Shown here: positions 44,907 through 51,908 of the stretch, piece after piece
Position numbering within the stretch: position 1 is the first letter of the stretch
Layout: every line of letters starts with the position of its first letter
Assembly: GCF_014190935.1 (NCBI RefSeq)
Contig: NZ_JACHVV010000001.1
Location: forward strand, 124,001 to 188,000
From: Chryseomonas sp014190935
GTDB lineage: Bacteria; Pseudomonadota; Gammaproteobacteria; Pseudomonadales; Pseudomonadaceae
DNA: 64,000 bases
Direction: 5' to 3'
Notes under the pieces: model-generated
Database searches by the model: none
What the model saw: only the letters and a program-made list of their open reading frames with translations
What the model was told of the DNA's origin: nothing
Position numbers and translations under genes: made by a program

Positions 44907-45932
44907 GTGAATGTAATCAATCTTCCTAGTGAAGACGAGACCCTTGGGCCATTAGTGCTTGATCACATTTACGTGACAGAAGATGCTCTAGTCGAACACG
45001 TAGAGGGCTCGCTTAGCCCAATCGCACCAGATGAGAAAAGCTGGGATAAGCTGGCGTTGAGCGGATTGAGCCTTGCCGCTATCGCTACGATGCGGACCAC
45101 TCCGATTGGACTTTTAGCCTCTGCAGTCGGCGCAGCGGCAATAAGCCCGTTTTTTGTTCAGTTGTTATCCCGCTATTCGGTAGCGAATGCGGAAGAACAA
45201 AAACAGTTGAACGAAGCTCAGGCGCTAGAAGCTGCTCGATTTGCAGCGTATATGCGTAAGCACTCTATGACTCCCGTTCAGGCCGAGAAGGCGGGGTTCC
45301 GATTCGAGCCAGGGCACCCGCTGGTTGGAAAGGTTTATAAGCGTCATCCGCTGGCAGGTGCCGCATCCCATGACAAGCATAACCTGTACATTCCAAGCGA
45401 GCGGTATGACCAAATTTTGCTCGCTGAGCGTGAAGCAGAGCTGATCAAAATGCTGGTCGACATGGGAGCGACCAGAATCCAGATCTCAAAAAAATCCGCT
45501 GAGGTGGCTCGTAGCTCAATCGACGGATCTGCATCCACTGACGTTGCTGGTTACGGCGGTGGTAGTGCGTCCTACTCCAGCAAGAACGATCATTCCAGGA
45601 ATGCGATGGACTCCAGGGAGTTTCGGCTCAGGGGTAAGCAGTGGCATGAGGGCGACCGCCTGACTAGGGCGGATTATTTCTGGCTGGCCTTTGAACCATC
45701 TTGGGCAGCGGTGGTGATGGCTCGTGAAATCGGTGCGTGTGAAGCAGCGTCGCTCGTAATCAAAGAGACCACGTCGTTCTCGAACGACCGCAACATAGAG
45801 TTCCAAATCCAAACTCAAATGCTGCAAGCAGGCGCAAATGCGCAGATCACCGCAAACACGAAGGAGGAGACTGAGTACTTTATCACGGTGGAATTCGCCT
45901 CCGCTAAAGAGGCTCGAAATCAGGATGCATAG
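44907..45932 (+). CDS. unknown membrane-associated protein
   Basis: A 341-residue product starting at GTG 44907, with AGAGGTGAT seven bases upstream. Residues 49-61 and 66-87 are hydrophobic and may form a membrane hairpin; the stretch around 95-115 is helical and charged. A Gly/Ser-rich segment (AGYGGGSASYSS, about 213-225) separates it from a C-terminal domain rich in beta-strand patterns (FRLRGKQWHEGDRLTRADYF, then ANTKEETEYFITVEF). I recognise no family. It lies directly after the integrase, a frequent spot for cargo genes, and could be a defence or toxin-like function, but nothing in the sequence proves it. Confidence 0.7.
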   Translation: MNVINLPSEDETLGPLVLDHIYVTEDALVEHVEGSLSPIAPDEKSWDKLALSGLSLAAIATMRTTPIGLLASAVGAAAISPFFVQLLSRYSVANAEEQKQLNEAQALEAARFAAYMRKHSMTPVQAEKAGFRFEPGHPLVGKVYKRHPLAGAASHDKHNLYIPSERYDQILLAEREAELIKMLVDMGATRIQISKKSAEVARSSIDGSASTDVAGYGGGSASYSSKNDHSRNAMDSREFRLRGKQWHEGDRLTRADYFWLAFEPSWAAVVMAREIGACEAASLVIKETTSFSNDRNIEFQIQTQMLQAGANAQITANTKEETEYFITVEFASAKEARNQDA

Positions 45933-46154
45933 CCCTGGTCACCATTTGCTAATCAGGTCGAATGGGGAGCAGAAAAGCATTTTGAATTACGATGGAGCGC
46001 CTCGGGGGTAAGCCTCCACCTTTGAGCGAGATTCTGCTTTGGTAGTTATCTGCCGAGCGTTGATGGCTGCTGTCGTTCCTCAGTCATGCGACAGACTGAT
46101 TACGTCGAATACAGGCGCGTGGCCACGTGGATGCAATTACCCCGTTCAATGCTC

Positions 46155-47105
46155 TCACGGCGTCGAAAGTCGAAAGCAATCAGGAACTGAGCGAAGAGCT
46201 TTAGATACTGCTTGGCGCTCGATCGCTAACCTGCGAGCAATTTCTGACTGGTTGAAGCCAAGTTTTTGAAGTGCGAGGATTTGTTTTTTTCGGTCTGTCA
46301 GCTTCATGTCTACCATCAGGCGAGCAAGGTTTCTTAGCTGCGATTCGTCCGCTAGGTGCAAGGTTTGGCCAAGCATGTATCGAAAGATATACGCGTCGAC
46401 GAGCTCGTCGCCTGACTTCGCTAGAGGCTCTGTTCGTATTGCGCACTGCCTACTGAGTCTGGCCAGCTCTATATCGAACTGAGTTACAGATCTCATTGCT
46501 TGCCTGTATGCCGGATTCCAGATCCCATCTGGCGTCTTTGGACGATGAGCACTGCAGTACAGGTTGCTCAGGCGTAAGTGTTCGTCGATATCACGCTGGC
46601 TCTCACCTTCAGCGAACAATGCAAGTTCCGCTCGCGCGCCGCAGAACCTACAGAATCCTTTCAAACGCTGACCGTTTAGACCGCCCATATCTTTTTTCGA
46701 CGGCTGCTTGCGTCTACATGCCATCACCAATTCTATCAACGTCTCAAGCGTTGCAATGAAGCAACGATCAACCCCTGACTGCTTGTCATGCGTCAGAACA
46801 AAAGCTCGCAGCAATTGGCGCTGTAGGCGAACCATGGCGGCATTACCAACCAGCTGCATAATCGTGCTGAACGCTACGTTCGTTCCCGCTCCGGGGATGT
46901 GGCCCTGATAGCTCGATGGAAGGGTTTTGGCGTATGCCGCTACGGCAGGATCGATAAGCTCTTCGACCAGGCGAAAGATCGAATAACGTTTAGATGCTGT
47001 GGAGTAGGGCTGCCAGCGATCGAGGAATCTGTGTAGGGCGTCTTTGACGGAGGCGTCACACCCCTCCCAAATAGCGATGGTCGACTGTTTCTTCATGTCA
47101 ACCAT
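46155..47105 (-). CDS. zinc-finger/HTH regulator of the element
   Basis: A 316-residue protein. A Cys-rich block in the middle (GFCRFCGARAELALF and LYCSAHRP) supplies four potential zinc ligands. A sigma-region-4/LuxR-like helix-turn-helix is at the C-terminal end (KQILALQKLGFNQSEIARRL, then AIERQAVSKAL). Similar proteins occur beside AlpA genes in Pseudomonas islands. It is divergent from the AlpA-like gene; three phased AGGCAC repeats lie between them and are its likely operator. Start chosen at ATG 47105; TTG 47114 and ATG 47096 are possible. Confidence 0.72.
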   Translation of the reverse strand: MVDMKKQSTIAIWEGCDASVKDALHRFLDRWQPYSTASKRYSIFRLVEELIDPAVAAYAKTLPSSYQGHIPGAGTNVAFSTIMQLVGNAAMVRLQRQLLRAFVLTHDKQSGVDRCFIATLETLIELVMACRRKQPSKKDMGGLNGQRLKGFCRFCGARAELALFAEGESQRDIDEHLRLSNLYCSAHRPKTPDGIWNPAYRQAMRSVTQFDIELARLSRQCAIRTEPLAKSGDELVDAYIFRYMLGQTLHLADESQLRNLARLMVDMKLTDRKKQILALQKLGFNQSEIARRLAIERQAVSKALRSVPDCFRLSTP

Positions 47106-47132
47106 TTTAGCCAATTATTCCGTCGAAGCAAT

Positions 47133-47158
47133 AGGCACATACAGGCACGATCAGGCAC
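47133..47158. promoter_or_regulatory. three AGGCAC repeats at exact 10-bp spacing
   Basis: AGGCAC begins at 47133, 47143 and 47153, each thus on the same face of the helix. The site lies in the 82-base gap between the divergent regulator and AlpA-like genes, where an operator controlling both promoters is expected. Confidence 0.6.
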
Positions 47159-47187
47159 ACATTCGTTGTGACTGATAGGGCCTCGCT

Positions 47188-47406
47188 ATGCATTCATCGA
47201 GCAAAAAACTGATCGACAAAAAGACTCTCCTGGCGATGATTCCGCTGTGTGAGCGCACGATCTATAACTTTGAAATGAAGGGTAAATTCCCGCGCCGCAT
47301 TGCTGTGAGTAGTCGCAAGGTTGTGTGGGATTTGGCCGAGGTAGAGGAGTGGATTGATTCGTGTAGGGTGGCTGGCCCCGCTCCAAGGCCAGGAATGGCA
47401 GTCTGA
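47188..47406 (+). CDS. AlpA-family excisionase/regulator
   Basis: A 72-residue MerR-like winged-helix protein: LIDKKTLLAMIPLCERTIYN is the recognition helix-turn-helix, followed by GKFPRRIAVSSRKVVWDLAE and VEEWI, diagnostic of AlpA proteins. AlpA members act as excision factors or activate integrase genes of islands and cryptic prophages. Followed three bases later by the replication gene, with which it should be co-transcribed. Confidence 0.88.
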   Translation: MHSSSKKLIDKKTLLAMIPLCERTIYNFEMKGKFPRRIAVSSRKVVWDLAEVEEWIDSCRVAGPAPRPGMAV

Positions 47407-47409
47407 ACG

Positions 47410-48879
47410 GTGCGGATCGGGCCTGAGACAAGGTCGATATCGATTCCTCGTTCAGACACTGCCAACGCTCTGGTAGAGCTGACGGGCGCAAGCTCACAGC
47501 TCGCCCTTTTCGGGTCTCAGTACGAAGCGGAGATGTACCACGACAGCAAGAGACCCGGCTTTTTTTCCTTGCTCGTAGATTCCCGAGGTGAAAAGCGCCA
47601 GTCTTCTCATCGCTTGGCTGATATGCCGAAGGTGCTCACGTTGTTGGACAAAGAACGTGACACATGGATGTCCCAAGCTGAGTTCATTCGGCCTAGTAGG
47701 CGAGTCGTCAACCTTCTGCGGCTAGGCCTGCTGTTTGTCGACCTCGACACCTACCGAGTGCCAGCACTGACTGGACGCAACCCAGAGGCATTAGCGGCAT
47801 CTGTACTGTATTTTTGCGGCGAGGAGGGCTTGCCGTTGCCATCCGTGCTGATTTACAGCGGCCGGGGCATACAGGCCAAGTGGCTGCTGGATGGCACGAT
47901 TCCGCGTCAGGCTCTGCCTCGTTGGAATGCTTGTCAACAATACCTTGTGGATCGCCTTGCGCACGTTGGCGCTGACCCAATGGCCAAGGACGCCAGCCGT
48001 GTGCTGCGCATCGTGGAGACGGTCAACAGCAAGAGCGGGGAAGTCTGCCGCGTTGTTCATATCCAGAGAGGCGCAGACAGCGAACCGATTCGCTACAACT
48101 TTGAATATCTGACCGAGGCGCTGCTACCAGCGGCACGCTGGACGATCGAGCAGCAGCGGCAGGAGGTTGCCGAGCAGCGCGCCAGGAAAAAGCCTTTCCT
48201 TTTGGTGTCCGGCGGCAAAGACAGCAATTTGCGTGGATTCTCCGGTAGACAGCTGGCATGGGATCGCCTCGAAGACCTGCGCAAGCTCGCCGAGCTGCGA
48301 GGCGGCGTTAGCGAAGGCAGCCGGATGCAGCATCTGTTTTGGCGGCTGAATTTCCTGTTGCTGTCAGGGGCGACTAACAGCAAGCAGATGTACCACGAGG
48401 CGGCCGCGCTAGCCCGCGAGCTCGATCCGCAATGGAACAGCCGCTCGAAGGAGCTTATGACGCTGTTCAGTAAGGCCAAAGCCTACGAGGCTGGGGAAAA
48501 GATCAGCTTCGGTGGCAAGGACTACACACCGCTTTACACGCCGCGAAACGACACGCTTATCAACCTGTTCGGGATCACCACCGACGAGCAGCGTCAGCTT
48601 AAAACCATCGTCAGCCAGGCCGAAGCCGCGGAACGGCACAGGAAGCGCGAGGAAGGTCGCAGACGCGCCTCCGGTGCGGTAGACCGGGAAACCTACCTTG
48701 AAGCCGCGAACTCCAAGCAGGCGAAGGCACAGTCCCTCAGGCGCGAGGGCTTGAGCGTACGGGCCATCGCTAAGCAAATGGCTGTATCAGTCATGGCGGT
48801 TTCTAGATACATAAACGCACCGGCGATTCAGTGTACCAAGTCCGTGCGTATTACTAATGGCGAAGCCCCTGCGCATTAG
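47410..48879 (+). CDS. replication protein, primase-like
   Basis: A 489-residue protein starting at GTG 47410. LLFVDLDTYRVPAL (about 106-119) followed by SVLIYSGRGIQAKWLLDG (about 142-160) and SRVLRIVETVNSKSGE resembles the catalytic region of archaeo-eukaryotic-type primases in island replication proteins: an acidic pair, the SGRG motif, and the RIVETVN block. The C-terminal part has a helix-turn-helix (REGLSVRAIAKQMAVSVMAV) that may bind the origin. Three 17-bp direct repeats begin in its final codons. It suggests that the excised element can replicate. No replicative helicase domain is visible. Confidence 0.7.
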   Translation: MRIGPETRSISIPRSDTANALVELTGASSQLALFGSQYEAEMYHDSKRPGFFSLLVDSRGEKRQSSHRLADMPKVLTLLDKERDTWMSQAEFIRPSRRVVNLLRLGLLFVDLDTYRVPALTGRNPEALAASVLYFCGEEGLPLPSVLIYSGRGIQAKWLLDGTIPRQALPRWNACQQYLVDRLAHVGADPMAKDASRVLRIVETVNSKSGEVCRVVHIQRGADSEPIRYNFEYLTEALLPAARWTIEQQRQEVAEQRARKKPFLLVSGGKDSNLRGFSGRQLAWDRLEDLRKLAELRGGVSEGSRMQHLFWRLNFLLLSGATNSKQMYHEAAALARELDPQWNSRSKELMTLFSKAKAYEAGEKISFGGKDYTPLYTPRNDTLINLFGITTDEQRQLKTIVSQAEAAERHRKREEGRRRASGAVDRETYLEAANSKQAKAQSLRREGLSVRAIAKQMAVSVMAVSRYINAPAIQCTKSVRITNGEAPAH

Positions 48880-49050
48880 ACCGTATGCTGTACGAGCTGA
48901 GGGTCGAGGTGTTTAAAGTCCGTGCGTGCTACTAACGGCAGAGTCTTCCGCGCTTTTGATCAAGGCTGTCTGGGGGCGTCGCTCTGATGGAGTACCGGTA
49001 GGGGGCTTGTCCGAAAGGGTGAGTTGAGACAGGTCCGTGCGTACTACTAA
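48841..49050. repeat. three 17-bp iteron-like direct repeats
   Basis: TCCGTGCGTATTACTAA (48841-48857), TCCGTGCGTGCTACTAA (48919-48935) and TCCGTGCGTACTACTAA (49034-49050) differ at one or two places. The first lies within the end of the replication gene. They are good candidates for replication-protein binding sites, that is, an origin. A CCCCGC/GCGGGG hairpin lies at about 49076-49093. Confidence 0.75.
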
Positions 49051-49130
49051 GATTTGGTATCTCCGGAAAACAACACCCCGCACTCTGGCGGGGAATTGTA
49101 GGGTCAGCGGTTACCGGGGGAGTCAAACCT

Positions 49131-50027
49131 TTAGGCTTCCTGCGCCCCTCGGATCGCCACCAGGATTTGCTGGGCTTGATCAGCATCGCTCTTGCTACCA
49201 AGCAGTGGGAGGCGATTCAGGTGTTGCACCCCGGAAAACATGTGAATGGAAGCCGAAAGGGCCAGCGGGCTAACTCGAAGCCGCAAGGCGGCGCATTGTC
49301 GATCCAGTCTATCGAGCAATGGCCCGTAGCCTTCGCTTCGTAGCCTACGGCCGAACGCCTACATGGCAATAGCCAGGGTGGAGGCGAGTAAGACGAATCC
49401 AGCGAACATCAGAATGCTATTCATGGTTCTCCGGTTGGTCATTGCTTGAGGTTGTGCTCGGAACATCGGTGCGTCCGGAATTCGAGCTGGTGTTCGTATC
49501 TGGTCGAATGACATTGGTTTCCATGTCTGGGGCTTCCGCAGCGGCGCTGCGGATTTAAGCGAGCTGGAGTCACCGTGAGCTGGTTGTGGAAGACCAGCAC
49601 CAAGCGTCGCTGAGTAAGCATCTTCCATGCCCAACACTGTCAGTGATGCAATGATGCCAAGCGCTTTTGCGCCACCATTGGCCGCTTGGGACAGTGCGTT
49701 GCCGGAAATAACAGCTCCGCTTTTCGGTGTTGCCTTCTGACCATTGTCACCGCTGCTCTTCGCGGCCTTCCCGGTCTACTTAGCGGTCTGCTGGTCGTCG
49801 TTGCTGGACGTAGCCGATGGGGTAGCTGTACCGCCATCAGTGCTGGCCCCTACGGCCGGGGACGTAGCGCCACCTACTGGCGAGGCAGCACCAGCGGAGC
49901 TTGCACAGGTAATACTAGAGTTGATCGCTCCTGCCAGACCGCCGCCGCTAATGCCTCCGGCATCCGCCGCACCTGCAGCAGCAGGGGCTGCCGCAACCAA
50001 TGGCTGATCCGCCACCCTCGCCACCAA
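49131..50027 (-). pseudogene. 299-codon frame interrupted by two TAG codons
   Basis: On the minus strand a single frame runs from TTG 50027 to a TAA at 49131, with only two stops inside, both amber (49776-49778 and 49359-49361). Segment one (83 residues) is Ala/Gly/Ser-rich. Segment two (about 138 residues) has a linker and ends in a transmembrane helix (MNSILMFAGFVLLASTLAIA). Segment three (75 residues) starts AFGRRLRSEGYGPLLDRLD. The first and second look like parts of a conjugation-type membrane protein, but I recognise no family. Neighbouring genes end with TAG, which argues against suppression. Most likely a decayed gene, or small genes that share a frame by chance. Confidence 0.4.
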
Positions 50028-50088
50028 TCAGTCTGTTTTGGTGCCCGGCGTTAGATAATTCAGTCGACCTCGTTCGCTGTGACGGCTT

Positions 50089-50237
50089 TATGCGATTCTG
50101 CGCGACTCTATGCGATTGAGGCCGTTTATCAATGCGACACTATGCGAATGTATGCGAATGTATGCGAACTTGCGCGTATCTACGTGATTAGACGAGATGC
50201 AAATGGCATCTTTGCTGCAGTTGCATAGAATCGCATA
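50089..50237. repeat. 10-bp-phased TATGCGA repeat array
   Basis: TATGCGA-type decamers start at 50089, 50099 (TGCGCGACTC), 50109, 50131 (AATGCGACAC), 50141, 50151, 50161 and 50171 (TGCGCGTATC), nearly all in register with a 10-bp period. Two inverted units (TATGCGATTC, TATGCAACTG read on the minus strand) lie at 50237-50218. Located upstream of the TraJ/MobC-like gene beside a strong hairpin, the array may be an origin of transfer or of replication. Confidence 0.8.
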
Positions 50238-50259
50238 GGAATAGACGGCAAGATGTGTG

Positions 50260-50293
50260 TTGTACGGGTACGGGCAAGCCCGTGCCCGTACAA
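50260..50293. other. 34-base hairpin in the origin-like region
   Basis: TTGTACGGGTACGGGC and GCCCGTGCCCGTACAA face each other over an AA loop with one mismatched pair. No T-run follows directly. In oriT regions such hairpins lie close to the nick site; here the position between the repeats and the mobilisation gene fits. Confidence 0.75.
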
Positions 50294-50390
50294 CACCGCC
50301 CCTTATTCGCCTTCGGCTCAATGGAACTTGTTTTGCAATATAGGCAGCCGCTGCCGCGTCTAGGGGCAGCACCGGCAAAGAGGAGCAACC

Positions 50391-50729
50391 ATGACAGGCG
50401 GCACCAGAGTAAAGACACCGGCTCGCAGACGCGGCAAGCCAATCGAGGTTTGGGTCACCGATGAAGAAATGGCGACGATTACTGCTCATTCTAAAGAAGC
50501 TGGTATGGCATGCTCGGCCTATCTGCCAGTATTGGGTTTGAATATGCCGGTAAAGTCAGTCGTTGATCTGGGAGCAGTGAATGACTTGGCGAAGGTAAAC
50601 TGCAACCTCGGACGGGTTGCTGGGCTATTGAAGCTCTGGCTTGCAGAGAAATGTGGAGAAGGCGCGAACGTCATTGATGTACAGAGCATAATGATGGATT
50701 TTCGAGGTTGCAGGTTACGATTGGAATGA
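50391..50729 (+). CDS. TraJ/MobC-like relaxosome accessory protein
   Basis: A 112-residue basic N-terminal protein with a ribbon-helix-helix pattern: RRRGKPIEVWVTDEEMATIT, then HSKEAGMACSAYL and VLGL. The rest (DLAKVNCNLGRVAGLLKLWL) matches TraJ/MobC-type proteins that bind oriT and recruit the relaxase. The final residues DFRGCRLRLE leave the usual pattern, so the C terminus may be altered by a frameshift. GAGGAG precedes the ATG. No relaxase gene follows, so mobilisation would need a helper or is lost. Confidence 0.7.
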   Translation: MTGGTRVKTPARRRGKPIEVWVTDEEMATITAHSKEAGMACSAYLPVLGLNMPVKSVVDLGAVNDLAKVNCNLGRVAGLLKLWLAEKCGEGANVIDVQSIMMDFRGCRLRLE

Positions 50730-50918
50730 AGATTGGGCGATTGTTAAAGCTCATAAGTAAAATCTCAGCTCTTATCAGTTCGTTGATGTGCAAACCAAAA
50801 AAACGATAGCTGATTTGCTGGCTTCCATTTGACCGTCTTGAGTTTGATGTCGTCGCCCTATATTCATGTATGCTGAATCGGCTTTAGCTAATGTTTCAAA
50901 GCAAGAGGTGGTGACCCA

Positions 50919-51092
50919 ATGAGAGATCGATCGCACAATGAGGCGATGGCCGAGCAGCTTGGTGCGGACCCTGCGTATGCGGCTGAACTACTTGCTGACG
51001 TGCTACGCGACGGCTGCCCGGCAGAACTGGTTATTTTGTTACAACAGCTAGCTCTCGCGTTTGGAGCGTTCGATCAGACCCAGCACGCTTAA
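50919..51092 (+). CDS. truncated addiction-module antitoxin (HigA-like)
   Basis: A 57-residue frame: MRDRSHNEAMAEQLGADPAY with AAELLADVLRDG and LQQLALAFGAF. This is the N terminus of a family of about 100-residue DNA-binding antidote proteins found on islands. The helix-turn-helix part that normally follows AFG is absent, and no toxin gene lies next to it. AGAGGTGG gives a good ribosome site. It is probably an orphan or a remnant. Confidence 0.55.
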   Translation: MRDRSHNEAMAEQLGADPAYAAELLADVLRDGCPAELVILLQQLALAFGAFDQTQHA

Positions 51093-51908
51093 CCTCGCAT
51101 CGTCCCCGATTCATTCCAGAAGACATTAATTCTATCGCCGCGTCGCTGCCTCCCCGAGTTACTTCAATACCCTTGCCGCTTAGGGCTGGCGTCGAGAGGT
51201 TGGCTGTTGTGTTCACAAAACCGTGGTTTTATAAAAATGGTAAAAGCCATCCAAAACTATTTGAATTTTCGGCGTCAGGATTGCGTCGACGAATAGGCAG
51301 ATAAGCTATTCCAAGATCAAGTCGCTCACGAACGAGGATGCAGGGTTTGAGCTGGTACCCTGTCCCAACTATCCGTAATGGCAGCAAAACGCGACGTCTG
51401 CCCATTGTCGCGGTCCTCGGCGCGTTTCACATACGCCTGAAGACGCTGGAGCTAACGAGGTTGGCACTTCAGACGCCCAAGCCATTGGAAAGTTTTTCGC
51501 GCTACCGAAAGGCTACCCGGCCCCGGTCCCAATTCGTTCATGGCTCTGCATGGAAAAGGTTGGCACCGCCAGATCAAAAGGTAAGCGCCCTTCCTCAGGT
51601 ACCCGTAGGAAGGTTAGGCGGATAAGATTGCAGGCGCTCAACTCCTAGCGGTCCAAGGTGGCGCCTTGTCCTTCATGTCCGCTGGGATACGCGCCCGTAC
51701 TACTACGTCAGCTTTCATCGTATTGATCTCCATAGCACTGACGTATAATGCCGTTCGCATGTTGCTACATTTATCTCTTCTAAGCGCGATCCTGAAAGGA
51801 AAATGATTTGGCTTCTATCCTTTGGCCGGCTCCAAGATCATGTGCGACCTATGGGTATAGGATTAGACGGATCGGGGAAGGATCCCTGCTGAAACAAGAC
51901 CGAACGCC
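51093..51908. other. gene-poor spacer before the restriction-like operon
   Basis: No convincing gene. A frame on the plus strand from about 51290 to 51640 (interrupted by one TAA at 51376) contains ISYSKIKSLT, reminiscent of a motif in DUF222/HNH proteins, then a long open stretch; it may be a decayed gene but the evidence is thin. The promoter of the methyltransferase operon should lie between about 51700 and 51900. Confidence 0.4.

Noticed and set aside
49131..50027. Genetic-code change or amber suppression to read the two-TAG frame
   Set aside because: The integrase, the 44907 gene and the replication gene, all on the same element, end with TAG, and no suppressor tRNA is seen. Kept only as a pseudogene-like observation.
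49686..50054. 122-codon plus-strand frame
   Set aside because: Arg/Cys/Ser-rich composition typical of a shadow frame, no ribosome site; the minus-strand frame is more protein-like.
50089..50237. CRISPR array
   Set aside because: Units are 10 bp with almost no spacer, and there are no cas genes; the pattern is that of phased binding sites.
51031..51216. 61-codon minus-strand frame overlapping the antitoxin fragment
   Set aside because: No ribosome site, no recognisable domain, overlaps a better plus-strand frame.
51290..51640. Remnant of a DUF222/HNH endonuclease
   Set aside because: Based on one short motif (ISYSKIKSLT); the rest does not match, and an in-frame stop follows. Too weak to annotate.
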